The position numbers and the translations under genes are program-made. A model generated the notes under the pieces. The model saw only the letters and a program-made list of their open reading frames with translations. It had not been told where the DNA came from and made no database searches. Positions 1 through 8,298 of a DNA stretch of 64,000 nucleotides are shown piece by piece; positions within the stretch are counted from its first letter, which is position 1, and each line of letters begins with the position of its first letter. This stretch comes from USCg-Taylor sp050740455 (lineage in GTDB: Bacteria > Pseudomonadota > Gammaproteobacteria > JACCXJ01), in NCBI GenBank assembly GCA_050740455.1, contig JBOIDF010000007.1, positions 24,178 to 88,177 on the forward strand, written 5' to 3'.

Positions 1-174
1 GTGGGCGCACTCAACGCAGTAGCCGAGCGCCAGCTCTCCGCGCGGGGATGCCCGAGCCTGGTACTCGTCTGGATATAGTACGTTGCAGCATACCGGCACG
101 TGCTCGATGCGGAGCAAGTCGAGCACGCTCGCGCCCCCACAGAGTGGACAGGGGTTCGCTGCAGCCTGCGCCAC
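1..174 (-). CDS. C-methyltransferase N-terminus, zinc-binding domain (partial)
   Basis: Only the first 58 codons are present; the gene runs off the window edge. It begins at a GTG preceded by a purine-rich ribosome site (gggagaag), 22 bases after the stop of the upstream methyltransferase. Cysteine pairs C9/C12 (CPLC) and C53/C56 (CVEC) match the N-terminal zinc-binding domain of SAM-dependent sugar C-methyltransferases, the same design as the two genes upstream. Its place at the end of a minus-strand polysaccharide operon suggests that it modifies a nucleotide-activated deoxysugar. The catalytic domain is not visible, so the assignment rests on the zinc domain and context. Confidence 0.6.
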   Translation of the reverse strand, partial: MAQAAANPCPLCGGASVLDLLRIEHVPVCCNVLYPDEYQARASPRGELALGYCVECAH

Positions 175-196
175 GCGTTTCTTCTCCCCGCTCCGA

Positions 197-1378
197 TTAC
201 AGCGCTAGCACGTCGGGCTGTAAACCCATTGCATTCAAATCGCGGGTGATCTCGTCGCGGTAAACCCCGTTCATAATGATCACCATATCAGGGCGATACT
301 CCAGCAGGAAGGGCGGCGCGACGATGCGCTGGCCGGTGGCAGGCATAAAATAGCCATGGCGATACGGATTGATGTCCACCACATATTCGATCTTATCACC
401 CACGCCAAGCGTCGTCAGGAACGACACGCCCTTAGAGCCCGATCCCCAAAGCACGATCTTGCGGCCGCGTGCAGCGGTCTCTTCGACACGCTGGCGCCAC
501 ACGTGCAGTTTTGCATCATGTTTAGCCGGAAACTCGGATACATACCGCGCGAGCAGCGGCAAGTCGTCTTCCTGAGACAAGGGCGGCGATGGGATTCCTC
601 GAGCGGGTGTGGCCTCTATGGTCAAATACTGATCCGCGTATTCCGTTTCCAGGTTGAGCACGTTGAAGCCGCTGCGGCGAAACAGACGCGCCAGCGAACC
701 CGCGTTGAAATAGGAGCAGTGCTCGTAGTAAATGTCCTCGAACGCACAATCACGCAGGATGCGCGTGACCTCCGGGATCTGGAAAAACACCAGGGTATCC
801 GGCCGATCGCCGATGGCGCTGCGTACGGTGCTGATGAACTGTGCCGTGGGATGAATGTGCTCCAAGGTCATCTTGCAGCACACGAAGTCCGCTTTGTAGT
901 CGCTGTATTTTTCCGAGTAGAAGTCTTTTACGAATTGCACGCGTCGTGTAGCCTCGCCCGAGACGCGTTCCTCGTGATAGCCGGGGTCGAAACCGACCCC
1001 GCGGTTGCTGCCCATTTCAGCCAGTAAAAGCAGGAATTCACCCTTGCCGCAACCGATTTCGAGAATATCTTTGCCGCGCAGATGATGTCGCTCGATAAGC
1101 CGTTGTGCAAGATCGCGATGGAAGACGCTGAACGTATCCGAAAACCCCTGGGTTTCTTCGTAACGACCGGAGTATTCGGTGAGCCTGGCGTCGAAAGCCA
1201 TATTGGAGATAAAACCGCAATCCGGACAAAATGCGAGCTCGATCCGACCCCAAGGATACGCGAGCGCCTCCTCACGCGAGCCAAGCAGGATACAACTATT
1301 AGCCGGCACGGACGGTTGTTTATGAAAGACCTGCATACCCCGGTTTCCGCAACTGGGGCAGGTATAGGGTTCGGCCAT
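197..1378 (-). CDS. SAM-dependent sugar C-methyltransferase
   Basis: 393 residues. Cysteines C7/C10 and C51/C54 form an N-terminal zinc-binding domain. SAM motif I (LEIGCGKGEF) lies near residues 106-115, and the C-terminal Rossmann-like part around residue 310 contains LWGSGSKG. This three-part layout is that of the TylC3 family, which methylates carbon 3 of nucleotide-linked 4-keto-deoxysugars. A family-like IYYEH sequence sits where TylC3 enzymes carry their catalytic Tyr/His, but one position differs from the neighbouring paralogue (IYHEH). It lies within the exopolysaccharide operon between two other C-methyltransferase genes. The sugar substrate cannot be read from the sequence. Confidence 0.75.
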   Translation of the reverse strand: MAEPYTCPSCGNRGMQVFHKQPSVPANSCILLGSREEALAYPWGRIELAFCPDCGFISNMAFDARLTEYSGRYEETQGFSDTFSVFHRDLAQRLIERHHLRGKDILEIGCGKGEFLLLLAEMGSNRGVGFDPGYHEERVSGEATRRVQFVKDFYSEKYSDYKADFVCCKMTLEHIHPTAQFISTVRSAIGDRPDTLVFFQIPEVTRILRDCAFEDIYYEHCSYFNAGSLARLFRRSGFNVLNLETEYADQYLTIEATPARGIPSPPLSQEDDLPLLARYVSEFPAKHDAKLHVWRQRVEETAARGRKIVLWGSGSKGVSFLTTLGVGDKIEYVVDINPYRHGYFMPATGQRIVAPPFLLEYRPDMVIIMNGVYRDEITRDLNAMGLQPDVLAL

Positions 1379-1421
1379 GATTGTGCTGTTTGCTAACGGC
1401 CGGCGACCGCCAGCGCTACCT

Positions 1422-2657
1422 TTAAATTACCTGGGGTTCGGGTATAGGAATAATGAACTTGCCGCCGCGGCCCCGATACTCTGATTGTTGCGCGAGGACT
1501 TCCTCAGCGAAGTTCCAAGGAAATAACACCGTGTAGCCGGGCATCTCTTGAGCCAATTTATCCGGCGCGAAAACGGGGATATGTTTTCCCGGCATATAGC
1601 GTCCCTGTTTGTGAACGTTGCGGTCTACGACAAATTCTACTAAATCAGTGCCGATCCCCATATAGTTGATCAAGGTCGCGCCCTTGGCCGCTGCTCCGTA
1701 ACCGGCGATGCGTTTGCCGTCAGCTTTGAGTTGACGGAGCAATCGGACCAGTTTTTCCTTTAGCGCCTGCACGTTGCTAGAGAAGTCGTGGTAGTAACTA
1801 TAACTATCCACTCCTTCGTTGCGCTCCAGTTCGAGCAGATCGTGTACCGATGGGCCAACGTTTTCGCGCCGTTCAACGAACAAACGCAGCGATCCTCCGT
1901 GGATCGCCAGTCGCTTAATATCGTTCAGGTACAACCCGTGGCGGCGGAACAGGTGATCGAGCGCCGTGACTGAAAAATAGCACAGATGTTCGTGATAAAT
2001 GGTATCGAACTCGCAGTGATCGATCAGATCCTTGGCATAGGGTACTTCCATCACCGCTACACCATCGTCCTTGAGGAGCATGCCGATGCCCGTCACAAAG
2101 CCGTTGGTGTCTGCCACATGTGCGAGTACGTTGTTGGCATGGATCACATCGGCCCGTCTGCCCTCGGCGCGTAGCTTGTGCGCCAACTCCCTGGTGAAGA
2201 AAGCGTTGAGCGTCGTAACGCCCGCGTGCGCTGCCGTTTGCGCCGGGCCGTCGGCCGGATCGATGCCCAGCACCTGTATGCTTTGGTCCACGTAATTACG
2301 CAGCAAATACCCGTCGTTACTCGCCAACTCGATCACAAAGCTACCGGCGCCCAGTCCGCGCCGAGCGATCAGATCCAGCACGTTCTCACGCGAGTGACGC
2401 AGCAGAATGTCAGAAAACGACGAGTAATAAGGGTATTCATCGCAGAACAGGACTTCGGGCGGGACCGTTTCCAGAATCTGCATCAGCGTACAATGCGGAC
2501 AAAACGCCACTTGCAGCGGAAACGTTGGTTCCGGCTCCCGCAATTGCTGCGGCGTGAGCAAGCGATCGGCCAGCGGCGTCACTCCCAGATCGAGAAACAA
2601 CCGTAAACCACCGCGGGCGCACGAACGGCAGGGGATACTATCAATTTGTTGATTCAT
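1422..2657 (-). CDS. SAM-dependent sugar C-methyltransferase (TylC3-like)
   Basis: 411 residues. Zinc-binding cysteines are at C10/C13 and C53/C56. A SAM-binding segment (IELASNDGYLL) follows, and then the hallmark FDTIYHEH...YFS segment, whose Tyr and His are the catalytic pair of the TylC3/TcaB9 family. The C-terminal domain has a second nucleotide-binding-like glycine motif (AGYGAAAKGA). These enzymes add a methyl branch to a CDP- or TDP-bound keto-deoxysugar. The gene lies 30 bases after the SDR epimerase and 43 before the next methyltransferase, on the same strand, so cotranscription is very likely. It is the most family-typical of the three paralogues here. Confidence 0.82.
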   Translation of the reverse strand: MNQQIDSIPCRSCARGGLRLFLDLGVTPLADRLLTPQQLREPEPTFPLQVAFCPHCTLMQILETVPPEVLFCDEYPYYSSFSDILLRHSRENVLDLIARRGLGAGSFVIELASNDGYLLRNYVDQSIQVLGIDPADGPAQTAAHAGVTTLNAFFTRELAHKLRAEGRRADVIHANNVLAHVADTNGFVTGIGMLLKDDGVAVMEVPYAKDLIDHCEFDTIYHEHLCYFSVTALDHLFRRHGLYLNDIKRLAIHGGSLRLFVERRENVGPSVHDLLELERNEGVDSYSYYHDFSSNVQALKEKLVRLLRQLKADGKRIAGYGAAAKGATLINYMGIGTDLVEFVVDRNVHKQGRYMPGKHIPVFAPDKLAQEMPGYTVLFPWNFAEEVLAQQSEYRGRGGKFIIPIPEPQVI

Positions 2658-2687
2658 TGCGAAGGTGCTCTCCTTTCCCGCGAACGC

Positions 2688-3713
2688 CTAGGCGCGCCAG
2701 CGCAGATCTTCATCTAACAGGCCTTCGCTTACCAGCTTCTTCACATGTGCGATGCGCATGAACTTGGGTCCTTCGAAGTCCTCCAGTTTCAGCCCGATGC
2801 GCTTGTATACCTGATAGAGTTGCTCCACGCCACGACGAGCCGTCCACTGCGGCTTGAAACCGTGAAGCACACGCGCAATCTTGTTGCAGTCTACCCGGTA
2901 GCAGCGTTTGTCAGGCCCCGCATCGGGCGCAAAATCCACCCGGCAACCAGGCACGATCTCCTCCACTATTTGGGCAAGCTCGCGGATCTGGTAGTTCTCC
3001 GTGGTCGTACCCACATTGAAGCCCTGGTTGTACACCGCTTCGCGCGGGGCGTGTAATGCGGCGATATAGGCCCGACAGATATCCTCCACGTGGACTATGG
3101 GGCGCCAGGGCGACCCGTCGCTCTTTAGATACACCCGCGCGGTAGTAAAGGCCCACGCGGTGAGGTTATTTACAACGAGGTCGAAGCGAATGCGTGGTGA
3201 CAAACCGTAAGCGGTCGAAGCGCGCAGATACACGGGTGTAAAACTCTCCTCCGCCAGTTTTCGCAGCTCCTGTTCCACACGCACTTTCGATACACCGTAA
3301 GGCGTGACTGGGTTGAACGCGGCTTCTTCAGTCAGGAACTCATCCCCTGCAGCGCCGTAGTTGCTGCATGAAGAGGCGAACAGGAAACGCTGTACGCCGG
3401 CTTGTTTCGCCAACTGAGCAAGGCGCACCGAAGCCTTGAAGTTGATGTCCTCGGTAAGCGTTGGTTTGTAATCGCCGAGCGGATCGTTCGACAGTCCTCC
3501 GAGATGAATAATGGCGTCGAACCCCTGCACAGCGGCGGCCGAAACGTCGCGGACGTCCATTTTCAGCGTGGGCACATCGGCCAGAGCGCCCGTGAACGTG
3601 CAGCGTGAGAAATAATCGGTGTCCATACCGACGACATCGTGCCCTTCTCTCAACAGCATCGGCACCAACACGGCACCGATATATCCTGTCGAACCCGTCA
3701 CCATTACGCGCAT
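2688..3713 (-). CDS. NAD-dependent epimerase/dehydratase (extended SDR)
   Basis: 341 residues. The N-terminal glycine motif TGSTGYIG (residues 7-14) binds NAD. The catalytic YxxxK is at Y139/K143 (YGVSK), with the active-site Ser region (SSCS) about 25 residues earlier. This is the extended short-chain dehydrogenase fold of nucleotide-sugar epimerases, reductases and dehydratases. It starts 3 bases from the end of rfbF and precedes the C-methyltransferases, so it probably acts on a CDP-linked hexose intermediate. Whether it epimerises, reduces or dehydrates is not decided by the motifs. A separate CDP-glucose 4,6-dehydratase is not in the window and may lie beyond its left edge. Confidence 0.8.
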   Translation of the reverse strand: MRVMVTGSTGYIGAVLVPMLLREGHDVVGMDTDYFSRCTFTGALADVPTLKMDVRDVSAAAVQGFDAIIHLGGLSNDPLGDYKPTLTEDINFKASVRLAQLAKQAGVQRFLFASSCSNYGAAGDEFLTEEAAFNPVTPYGVSKVRVEQELRKLAEESFTPVYLRASTAYGLSPRIRFDLVVNNLTAWAFTTARVYLKSDGSPWRPIVHVEDICRAYIAALHAPREAVYNQGFNVGTTTENYQIRELAQIVEEIVPGCRVDFAPDAGPDKRCYRVDCNKIARVLHGFKPQWTARRGVEQLYQVYKRIGLKLEDFEGPKFMRIAHVKKLVSEGLLDEDLRWRA

Positions 3714-3716
3714 TTG

Positions 3717-4487
3717 TCAGCTCCATAACTTCCAGGGTGGATTACCCGAATCCCAAAGAGTCTGCAAGATGTGTTTCTCCCGCAGCGTGTCCATACATTG
3801 CCAAAACGACGGGTGCTTGTAAGCCACGAGTTGGCCGTCACGCGCTAGATTCGTGAGCGGCTCGTGCTCCCACATGCTCTGATCGCCGTCGATGTAATCG
3901 AATACGCCCGGTTCCAGCACGAAGAACGCGCCGTTGATCCAACCCTCAGCGGTCTGCGGCTTTTCGGAAAAGCTGGTCACCGTGTCTCCCTCAAACTCCA
4001 AGTGACCGTAGCGCGCCGACGGGCGCACAGCGGTGATTGTGGCTAGCTTGCCATGGCGTCTATGAAAGGCAAGCAGATCCCTTAGGTTGACGTTCGACAC
4101 CCCATCACCCCATGTAAGCATGAAGGTAGCCTCGCCTAACCACGGTTTAAGCCGCTTGATGCGCCCACCGGTAAGTGTATTGAGTCCGGTGTCCACCAAG
4201 TTCACAATCCACTCAGCCGTTCCATTGTCGTGTAATTTGACCTCACCCGTTTTGGTGTTGACGGTCATATCGCCGTCTAGTGCGTAATAGTCCTTCATCC
4301 AGCGCTTAATGTATTCGCCTTTGTATCCGAGCGCGACGACGAATTCGTTATAACCGAAATGCGCATAGTGCTTCATGATATGCCACAAGATCGGACGTTC
4401 GCCGATTTCCACCATCGGCTTGGGCTTGATTTCGGTTTCCTCAGCCAGGCGGGTGCCAAAGCCGCCAGCCAGGATTGCCACTTTCAT
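3717..4487 (-). CDS. rfbF: Glucose-1-phosphate cytidylyltransferase
   Basis: 256 residues, the usual length. It makes CDP-glucose from glucose-1-phosphate and CTP, the entry step to CDP-linked dideoxy and branched sugars. Visible signatures are the N-terminal nucleotide-binding loop AGGFGTRLAEET, the substrate segment KPKPMVEIGERPILWHIMK, the long YALDGDMTVN region typical of RfbF, and WGDGVSNVNL. Similarity covers the whole protein. It lies between wecB upstream (250-base gap) and the SDR epimerase downstream (3-base gap) in the ops-controlled operon. Confidence 0.93.
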   Translation of the reverse strand: MKVAILAGGFGTRLAEETEIKPKPMVEIGERPILWHIMKHYAHFGYNEFVVALGYKGEYIKRWMKDYYALDGDMTVNTKTGEVKLHDNGTAEWIVNLVDTGLNTLTGGRIKRLKPWLGEATFMLTWGDGVSNVNLRDLLAFHRRHGKLATITAVRPSARYGHLEFEGDTVTSFSEKPQTAEGWINGAFFVLEPGVFDYIDGDQSMWEHEPLTNLARDGQLVAYKHPSFWQCMDTLREKHILQTLWDSGNPPWKLWS

Positions 4488-4737
4488 CGATTGTCCTCCA
4501 ATTTAGGTTTGGGCCTCGGCCCTCGGTATATGCAGCGATATGCAAGTCCCAGTCGCACTGCTTACAAACAGCCTTGAAATTAACGGCGTTCGGGAGATGG
4601 CGGCCTGGGCGAAACGCCAGGACCGTCGGCGGGAAAGAATCGTTGGACGTGACCGGCAGACTTGAAAGCGAGCGGTTATTGTTTCTATTTTCGTGTCAGA
4701 TGATATGAGACGGTGGCACGGTAATGTAGCCTTCGTG

Positions 4738-5904
4738 TCATGCCGCAATAACGCCTTTTAAGCTCCCCCGCCGGGGAACTTTACAATTCCCGCCGTCGAG
4801 AGTCTTCAAGATTTCCACCATCCTTTCCGCGGCCTTGCCGTCCCATTTTTCCGGTACGCTGCCATGGAGCATTTCTCGGTTTAAGATCCTGGAAGTGTAA
4901 TGCAGGATGTTGTCCCTGTTGTTGCCAACGATGAAGTTCGTGCCACACTCACAGGTGATAGGACGCTCAGTATTGTTCCGAAGTGTTACGCAAGGAACGC
5001 CAAGGACGGTCGTCTCTTCCTGCAACCCGCCACTATCGGTAATGACCATCATCGCGTTCATGTTCAGGTGCAGGAATTCTAGGTAGCCGAGTGGGTCAGT
5101 CAACCACAAGCCTTGAGGCTTATCTGCGGCTGTAAAATACCCGCAAAATCCGAATTGCTCCACCATCTTCCTCGACCGTGGGTGTATTGGGAAAATGATA
5201 GGGATCGCTTTAGCAATTTCACTCAAGGCGTCCAGAATACCTCCAAGAGTTACCCGGTCATCAACGTTTGACGGGCGGTGAAGGGTCAGGGTGGCGAATT
5301 CGCCGGGCTTCAGTCCCCATCTCTCGACCAAGCCGATCCCACGGGCCAGTTCCTTGTGCTTCAAAAGAGTATCGATCATCACGTTACCGACGAAGAATAT
5401 CTTGTCTGGTGTAACCCCCTCGGCCAATAAGTTCTCATTCGCGAAATGATCGGTCGTAAACAAGTAGTCGCACACCACATCGGTACAGAGCCGATTGATT
5501 TCCTCAGGCATCGACATATCACGCGAGCGCAATCCTGCCTCCACGTGGGCTACCCTTATGCCCAGCTTCTTGGCGGTAATCGCGCATGCCATAGTGGAAT
5601 TAACATCTCCAACCACCAGGACTAGGTCCGGCCCCTCCCGCATACAGACTTTTTCGAACTTGACCATGATCCGGGCAGTTTGTTCAGCATGGGAACCTGA
5701 ACCAACCTCTAGGTCTATGTCGGGCTTTGGCATACCGAGATCGACAAAAAATGACTTGCTCATCCGCTCATCGTAGTGCTGGCCGGTATGGACGAGAAGA
5801 TGCTCGATTTCCTCGGGATACCTATTCATTGCTTCGACAATAGGGGCCATTTTAATGAAATTAGGGCGTGCGCCTACTACATTGATTACTTTCAAAACGG
5901 TCAT
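4738..5904 (-). CDS. wecB: UDP-N-acetylglucosamine 2-epimerase (non-hydrolysing)
   Basis: 388 residues, full length. It interconverts UDP-GlcNAc and UDP-ManNAc for cell-surface polysaccharide synthesis. The start VVGARPNFIKMAPI, the segment VHTGQHYDERMS, VEAGLRSRDMSMPEEINR and ITDSGGLQEE near the C-terminus are all diagnostic of this GT-B-fold epimerase. It is the first gene after the rfaH leader that contains the ops element, so its transcription should depend on RfaH. A 250-base gap separates it from rfbF. Confidence 0.93.
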   Translation of the reverse strand: MTVLKVINVVGARPNFIKMAPIVEAMNRYPEEIEHLLVHTGQHYDERMSKSFFVDLGMPKPDIDLEVGSGSHAEQTARIMVKFEKVCMREGPDLVLVVGDVNSTMACAITAKKLGIRVAHVEAGLRSRDMSMPEEINRLCTDVVCDYLFTTDHFANENLLAEGVTPDKIFFVGNVMIDTLLKHKELARGIGLVERWGLKPGEFATLTLHRPSNVDDRVTLGGILDALSEIAKAIPIIFPIHPRSRKMVEQFGFCGYFTAADKPQGLWLTDPLGYLEFLHLNMNAMMVITDSGGLQEETTVLGVPCVTLRNNTERPITCECGTNFIVGNNRDNILHYTSRILNREMLHGSVPEKWDGKAAERMVEILKTLDGGNCKVPRRGSLKGVIAA

Positions 5905-6303
5905 TCTCTCCTATTCGATATGGCCAAGCCGGGAGTGGTTGCAGAAGGCGTTTTCAGCGCTCGGGACCGCACACCAGAACCTTTTCGAAACGTGCGATCA
6001 TGTGCCGTGCGCCGCTAGTGTCCCTGAATCGCGATAGCCCTTGTTACTCGAGAAGGGACCGAGCCTGTATCACTGCCACTGTCCCGCGTGTCCGGTTGTT
6101 GACGGCCTCCAGCGACGACCGCAACAAGGTGCTCGCCGGGTTCCCTCAGGCTGGGCAGGGTGGTGACGTGTTTCAGGCACGCTACCGCCCTACAAAACGC
6201 CTCCGCGCTTCGTATAGCAAGTTGTCCTTTACTACAATTGTCGACGCTTCGGAGCTACCGCGTCGACGGTTGAGGCGGAAAGGAACGCCTCAGTACACCT
6301 TAA
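5905..6303. promoter_or_regulatory. Untranslated leader between rfaH and wecB
   Basis: About 400 bases without a credible gene. On the minus strand the region holds, in transcription order, a hairpin of arms at 6286-6292 and 6271-6277 (TGAGGCG/CGCCTCA, 8-base loop), a second inverted repeat of arms at 6260-6267 and 6240-6247 (GTCGACGC/GCGTCGAC, 12-base loop), and the ops element at 6178-6189. Neither hairpin is followed by a T-run, so neither is a standard terminator. A long leader with pause or hairpin signals ahead of a surface-polysaccharide operon is the setting in which RfaH works. Confidence 0.6.
6178..6189 (-). promoter_or_regulatory. ops element (RfaH recruitment/pause site)
   Basis: The minus strand reads GGCGGTAGCGTG, an exact match to the ops sequence that pauses RNA polymerase and recruits RfaH. 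It lies about 275 bases upstream of the wecB start and 115 bases after the end of the RfaH-like gene, on the transcribed strand of the polysaccharide operon. A 12-of-12 match in the only expected place, beside an RfaH-family gene, makes chance unlikely. Confidence 0.85.
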
Positions 6304-6813
6304 CTAAGCCAATCCGAGCAGGTTCCGCGAGACCGTCACAACGGTTTCCCGCCCCAGGATCTTAAGCAGGATCCTCACGCGTTCTTCGCCCGATTCACCC
6401 CATACGATCGCCTGCAGATTAGTGAGCGGCCCCTGTTCAATCATCACGGTGTCGCCTCTCTGGAACGCCAGTCGCTTTGGGGAGTGCAGACCGGTACGCA
6501 CATCGGCGGTCCGCATAATAGAGTCAACAACTATGCCGGGAACAATGGCCGGCTCCTCCGTGAAACGCACGAAATTCTGTACCCCGCTGGTATAGCGTAC
6601 GGGCGCCATATTGTCGTAACCGGGCCGGAGGCGTATGAACAAATAACGAGGGAACAAAGGCTCGATGATCTGTACCCAGCGTTCATATCGTCGGCGTTGT
6701 TGATGGATTAAAGGCAAGTAGACTTCGTATCCCTGGCGTTCGAGGTTTTCCTCGGCAACCGATTCCTTTCTCGGTTTTGTGTGGACAAGATACCAATTTC
6801 TTACAATATCCAT
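6304..6813 (-). CDS. rfaH: RfaH-like transcription antiterminator (NusG paralogue)
   Basis: The start is placed at the internal ATG (6811-6813), which has an AGGAG ribosome site about 10 bases ahead; this gives 169 residues starting MDIVRNWYLVHTKPRKE, typical of RfaH (WYLV.TKP...E..L..Q). A longer frame would begin 15 codons upstream, next to the stop of the sugar transferase. The N-terminal NGN domain contains the segment FPRYLFIRL, and a C-terminal KOW-like part (QRGDTVMIEQGPL) follows. RfaH binds RNA polymerase paused at ops sites and suppresses termination in long surface-polysaccharide operons. An exact ops element lies 115 bases downstream. It is encoded inside the operon it probably controls rather than at a distant locus. 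Confidence 0.88.
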   Translation of the reverse strand: MDIVRNWYLVHTKPRKESVAEENLERQGYEVYLPLIHQQRRRYERWVQIIEPLFPRYLFIRLRPGYDNMAPVRYTSGVQNFVRFTEEPAIVPGIVVDSIMRTADVRTGLHSPKRLAFQRGDTVMIEQGPLTNLQAIVWGESGEERVRILLKILGRETVVTVSRNLLGLA

Positions 6814-6858
6814 TCTGTCGTTGCTCCTTGCCTCATGCCGGGGTTTTTCACGGCGCAC

Positions 6859-8298
6859 CTATCTTGCCCCTTTTCCAAACAGTACTGCTTCCACCGTCTG
6901 CAACAATATCAATAGGTCTAGAAAAACGCTATTGTTTTTAATGTAATACAAATCGTACTGGAGTTTCTGCCGTGCATCTTTCTCCGAGGAGCCGTACGGA
7001 TAGCAGAGCTGGGCCCACCCGCTGATACCTGCCTTAACCCGATGCCGGTTCGCATAGAACGGTAGCGTCTTTTCAAGCTCGGTCACAAACTCTGGACGCT
7101 CCGGTCGTGGGCCAACGAAGCTCATCTCACCGCGCAAGACATTAAAAATCTGCGGCAATTCATCAACGCGAAGCTTTCGGATAATTGCCCCTACCCAAGT
7201 GACACGCTTGTCATTTGCCTGTGCCCAGCGCGCGCCTTGTTCGCCCTCTGCATCTACATGCATACTGCGAAATTTCAATATGTTGAAGGGCTTGCCGTAC
7301 TGAGTTATACGGATTTGCTGATAGAAGACGGGGCTTCCCCATCCGCTTTCCACCAATATCGCCAGTGCAGTGAGCAGCATGATAGGCCAGGTTATAGAAA
7401 TCAAAACTACGCTCGTCACAACATCGACGCAGCGCTTAAGGAACTCGGAGAAACTGCTCACCTGGAACCCGTCCGAGAATATAAAATGGCTCGGGCGAAG
7501 AAGGTCTAGCCTCACCTGACCGAATTGACGCTCGAAGAAGGTGGCCGTGTCAATCACGTCAATTCCTATCATCTTGCACTCAAGTAACTGATCGATAGGG
7601 CACTTGTTCCGCCGTTCATCCAGGGAAACCACGATTACATCGATTTGTCGTTGCGTAGCAAATTCTACCAAGGGCTTATTGATCGCCACGATTTTGTCTT
7701 GGGGAATGGCACAGTCCTGATCTTCCACTCTAGCAAAACCCAGCAATTCAAAGCTTCTCCAATCCGCACGACGCCGCATTTCTAAAATCGATCTGGCCTC
7801 ATTACCCGTACCCAGTACCAGTACTCGTCGACTAAAGATCCGGTTAAAGATCCTGTTACCCGTGGAAGTAAAACCTAGAGTGCGAATCGTACCGATCCCT
7901 ATAAACGCCACGGCTGTGGCGAGCACCAGCGCGCCTCGGCCCAAATAGAGATGCGGAAATATATAAACACTTACCATCATGGCAACCGCACCCAACATAA
8001 GGCCGACGACTAACCGGAACAGTGTTCCGCGGAGCCCTTCCCTCTGACTTGGGGCGTACATACCCATGGCCGCCATACCAAGCTCCATCAGCACGGCAAA
8101 AACGAGGGCACGTGGTAACAACGACCCGATGGTCTCCGTCGCGGTAGCGAATTCCCCGGCGAAGCGCAGCAGCGCTCCTGCGTAAAGCGTGAGGACCAGG
8201 ATCAGGACCTCGACTACCATGAGCATGAACAATTCGAGGCGTATGAAGTGTCGAAATATTCGAACCGTACCCATTGTTTTTATCATCCTTAAAATCAA
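6859..8298 (-). CDS. Polyprenyl-phosphate sugar-1-phosphate transferase (EpsB/PEP-CTERM-associated type)
   Basis: 479 residues. The first ~140 contain several hydrophobic membrane segments. A CoA-binding-like Rossmann part follows (VLVLGTGNEARSI), and a C-terminal bacterial sugar transferase domain starts near residue 285 (FKRCVDVV), with FNILKFRSMHVDAEG, KLRVDELPQIFNVLRGEMSFVGPRPERP and VKAGISGWAQ. The enzyme loads the first sugar phosphate onto undecaprenyl phosphate at the inner membrane and so starts repeat-unit synthesis. The sequence looks closest to the group annotated as PEP-CTERM-associated sugar transferases. It is the first gene of the operon; its stop is 45 bases from the rfaH start. 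Confidence 0.9.
   Translation of the reverse strand: MILRMIKTMGTVRIFRHFIRLELFMLMVVEVLILVLTLYAGALLRFAGEFATATETIGSLLPRALVFAVLMELGMAAMGMYAPSQREGLRGTLFRLVVGLMLGAVAMMVSVYIFPHLYLGRGALVLATAVAFIGIGTIRTLGFTSTGNRIFNRIFSRRVLVLGTGNEARSILEMRRRADWRSFELLGFARVEDQDCAIPQDKIVAINKPLVEFATQRQIDVIVVSLDERRNKCPIDQLLECKMIGIDVIDTATFFERQFGQVRLDLLRPSHFIFSDGFQVSSFSEFLKRCVDVVTSVVLISITWPIMLLTALAILVESGWGSPVFYQQIRITQYGKPFNILKFRSMHVDAEGEQGARWAQANDKRVTWVGAIIRKLRVDELPQIFNVLRGEMSFVGPRPERPEFVTELEKTLPFYANRHRVKAGISGWAQLCYPYGSSEKDARQKLQYDLYYIKNNSVFLDLLILLQTVEAVLFGKGAR

Noticed and set aside
6200..6235. Promoter TTGTAG...TATACG upstream of ops
   Set aside because: Spacer is only 15 bases and the hexamers are weak; transcription from the operon promoter is sufficient.
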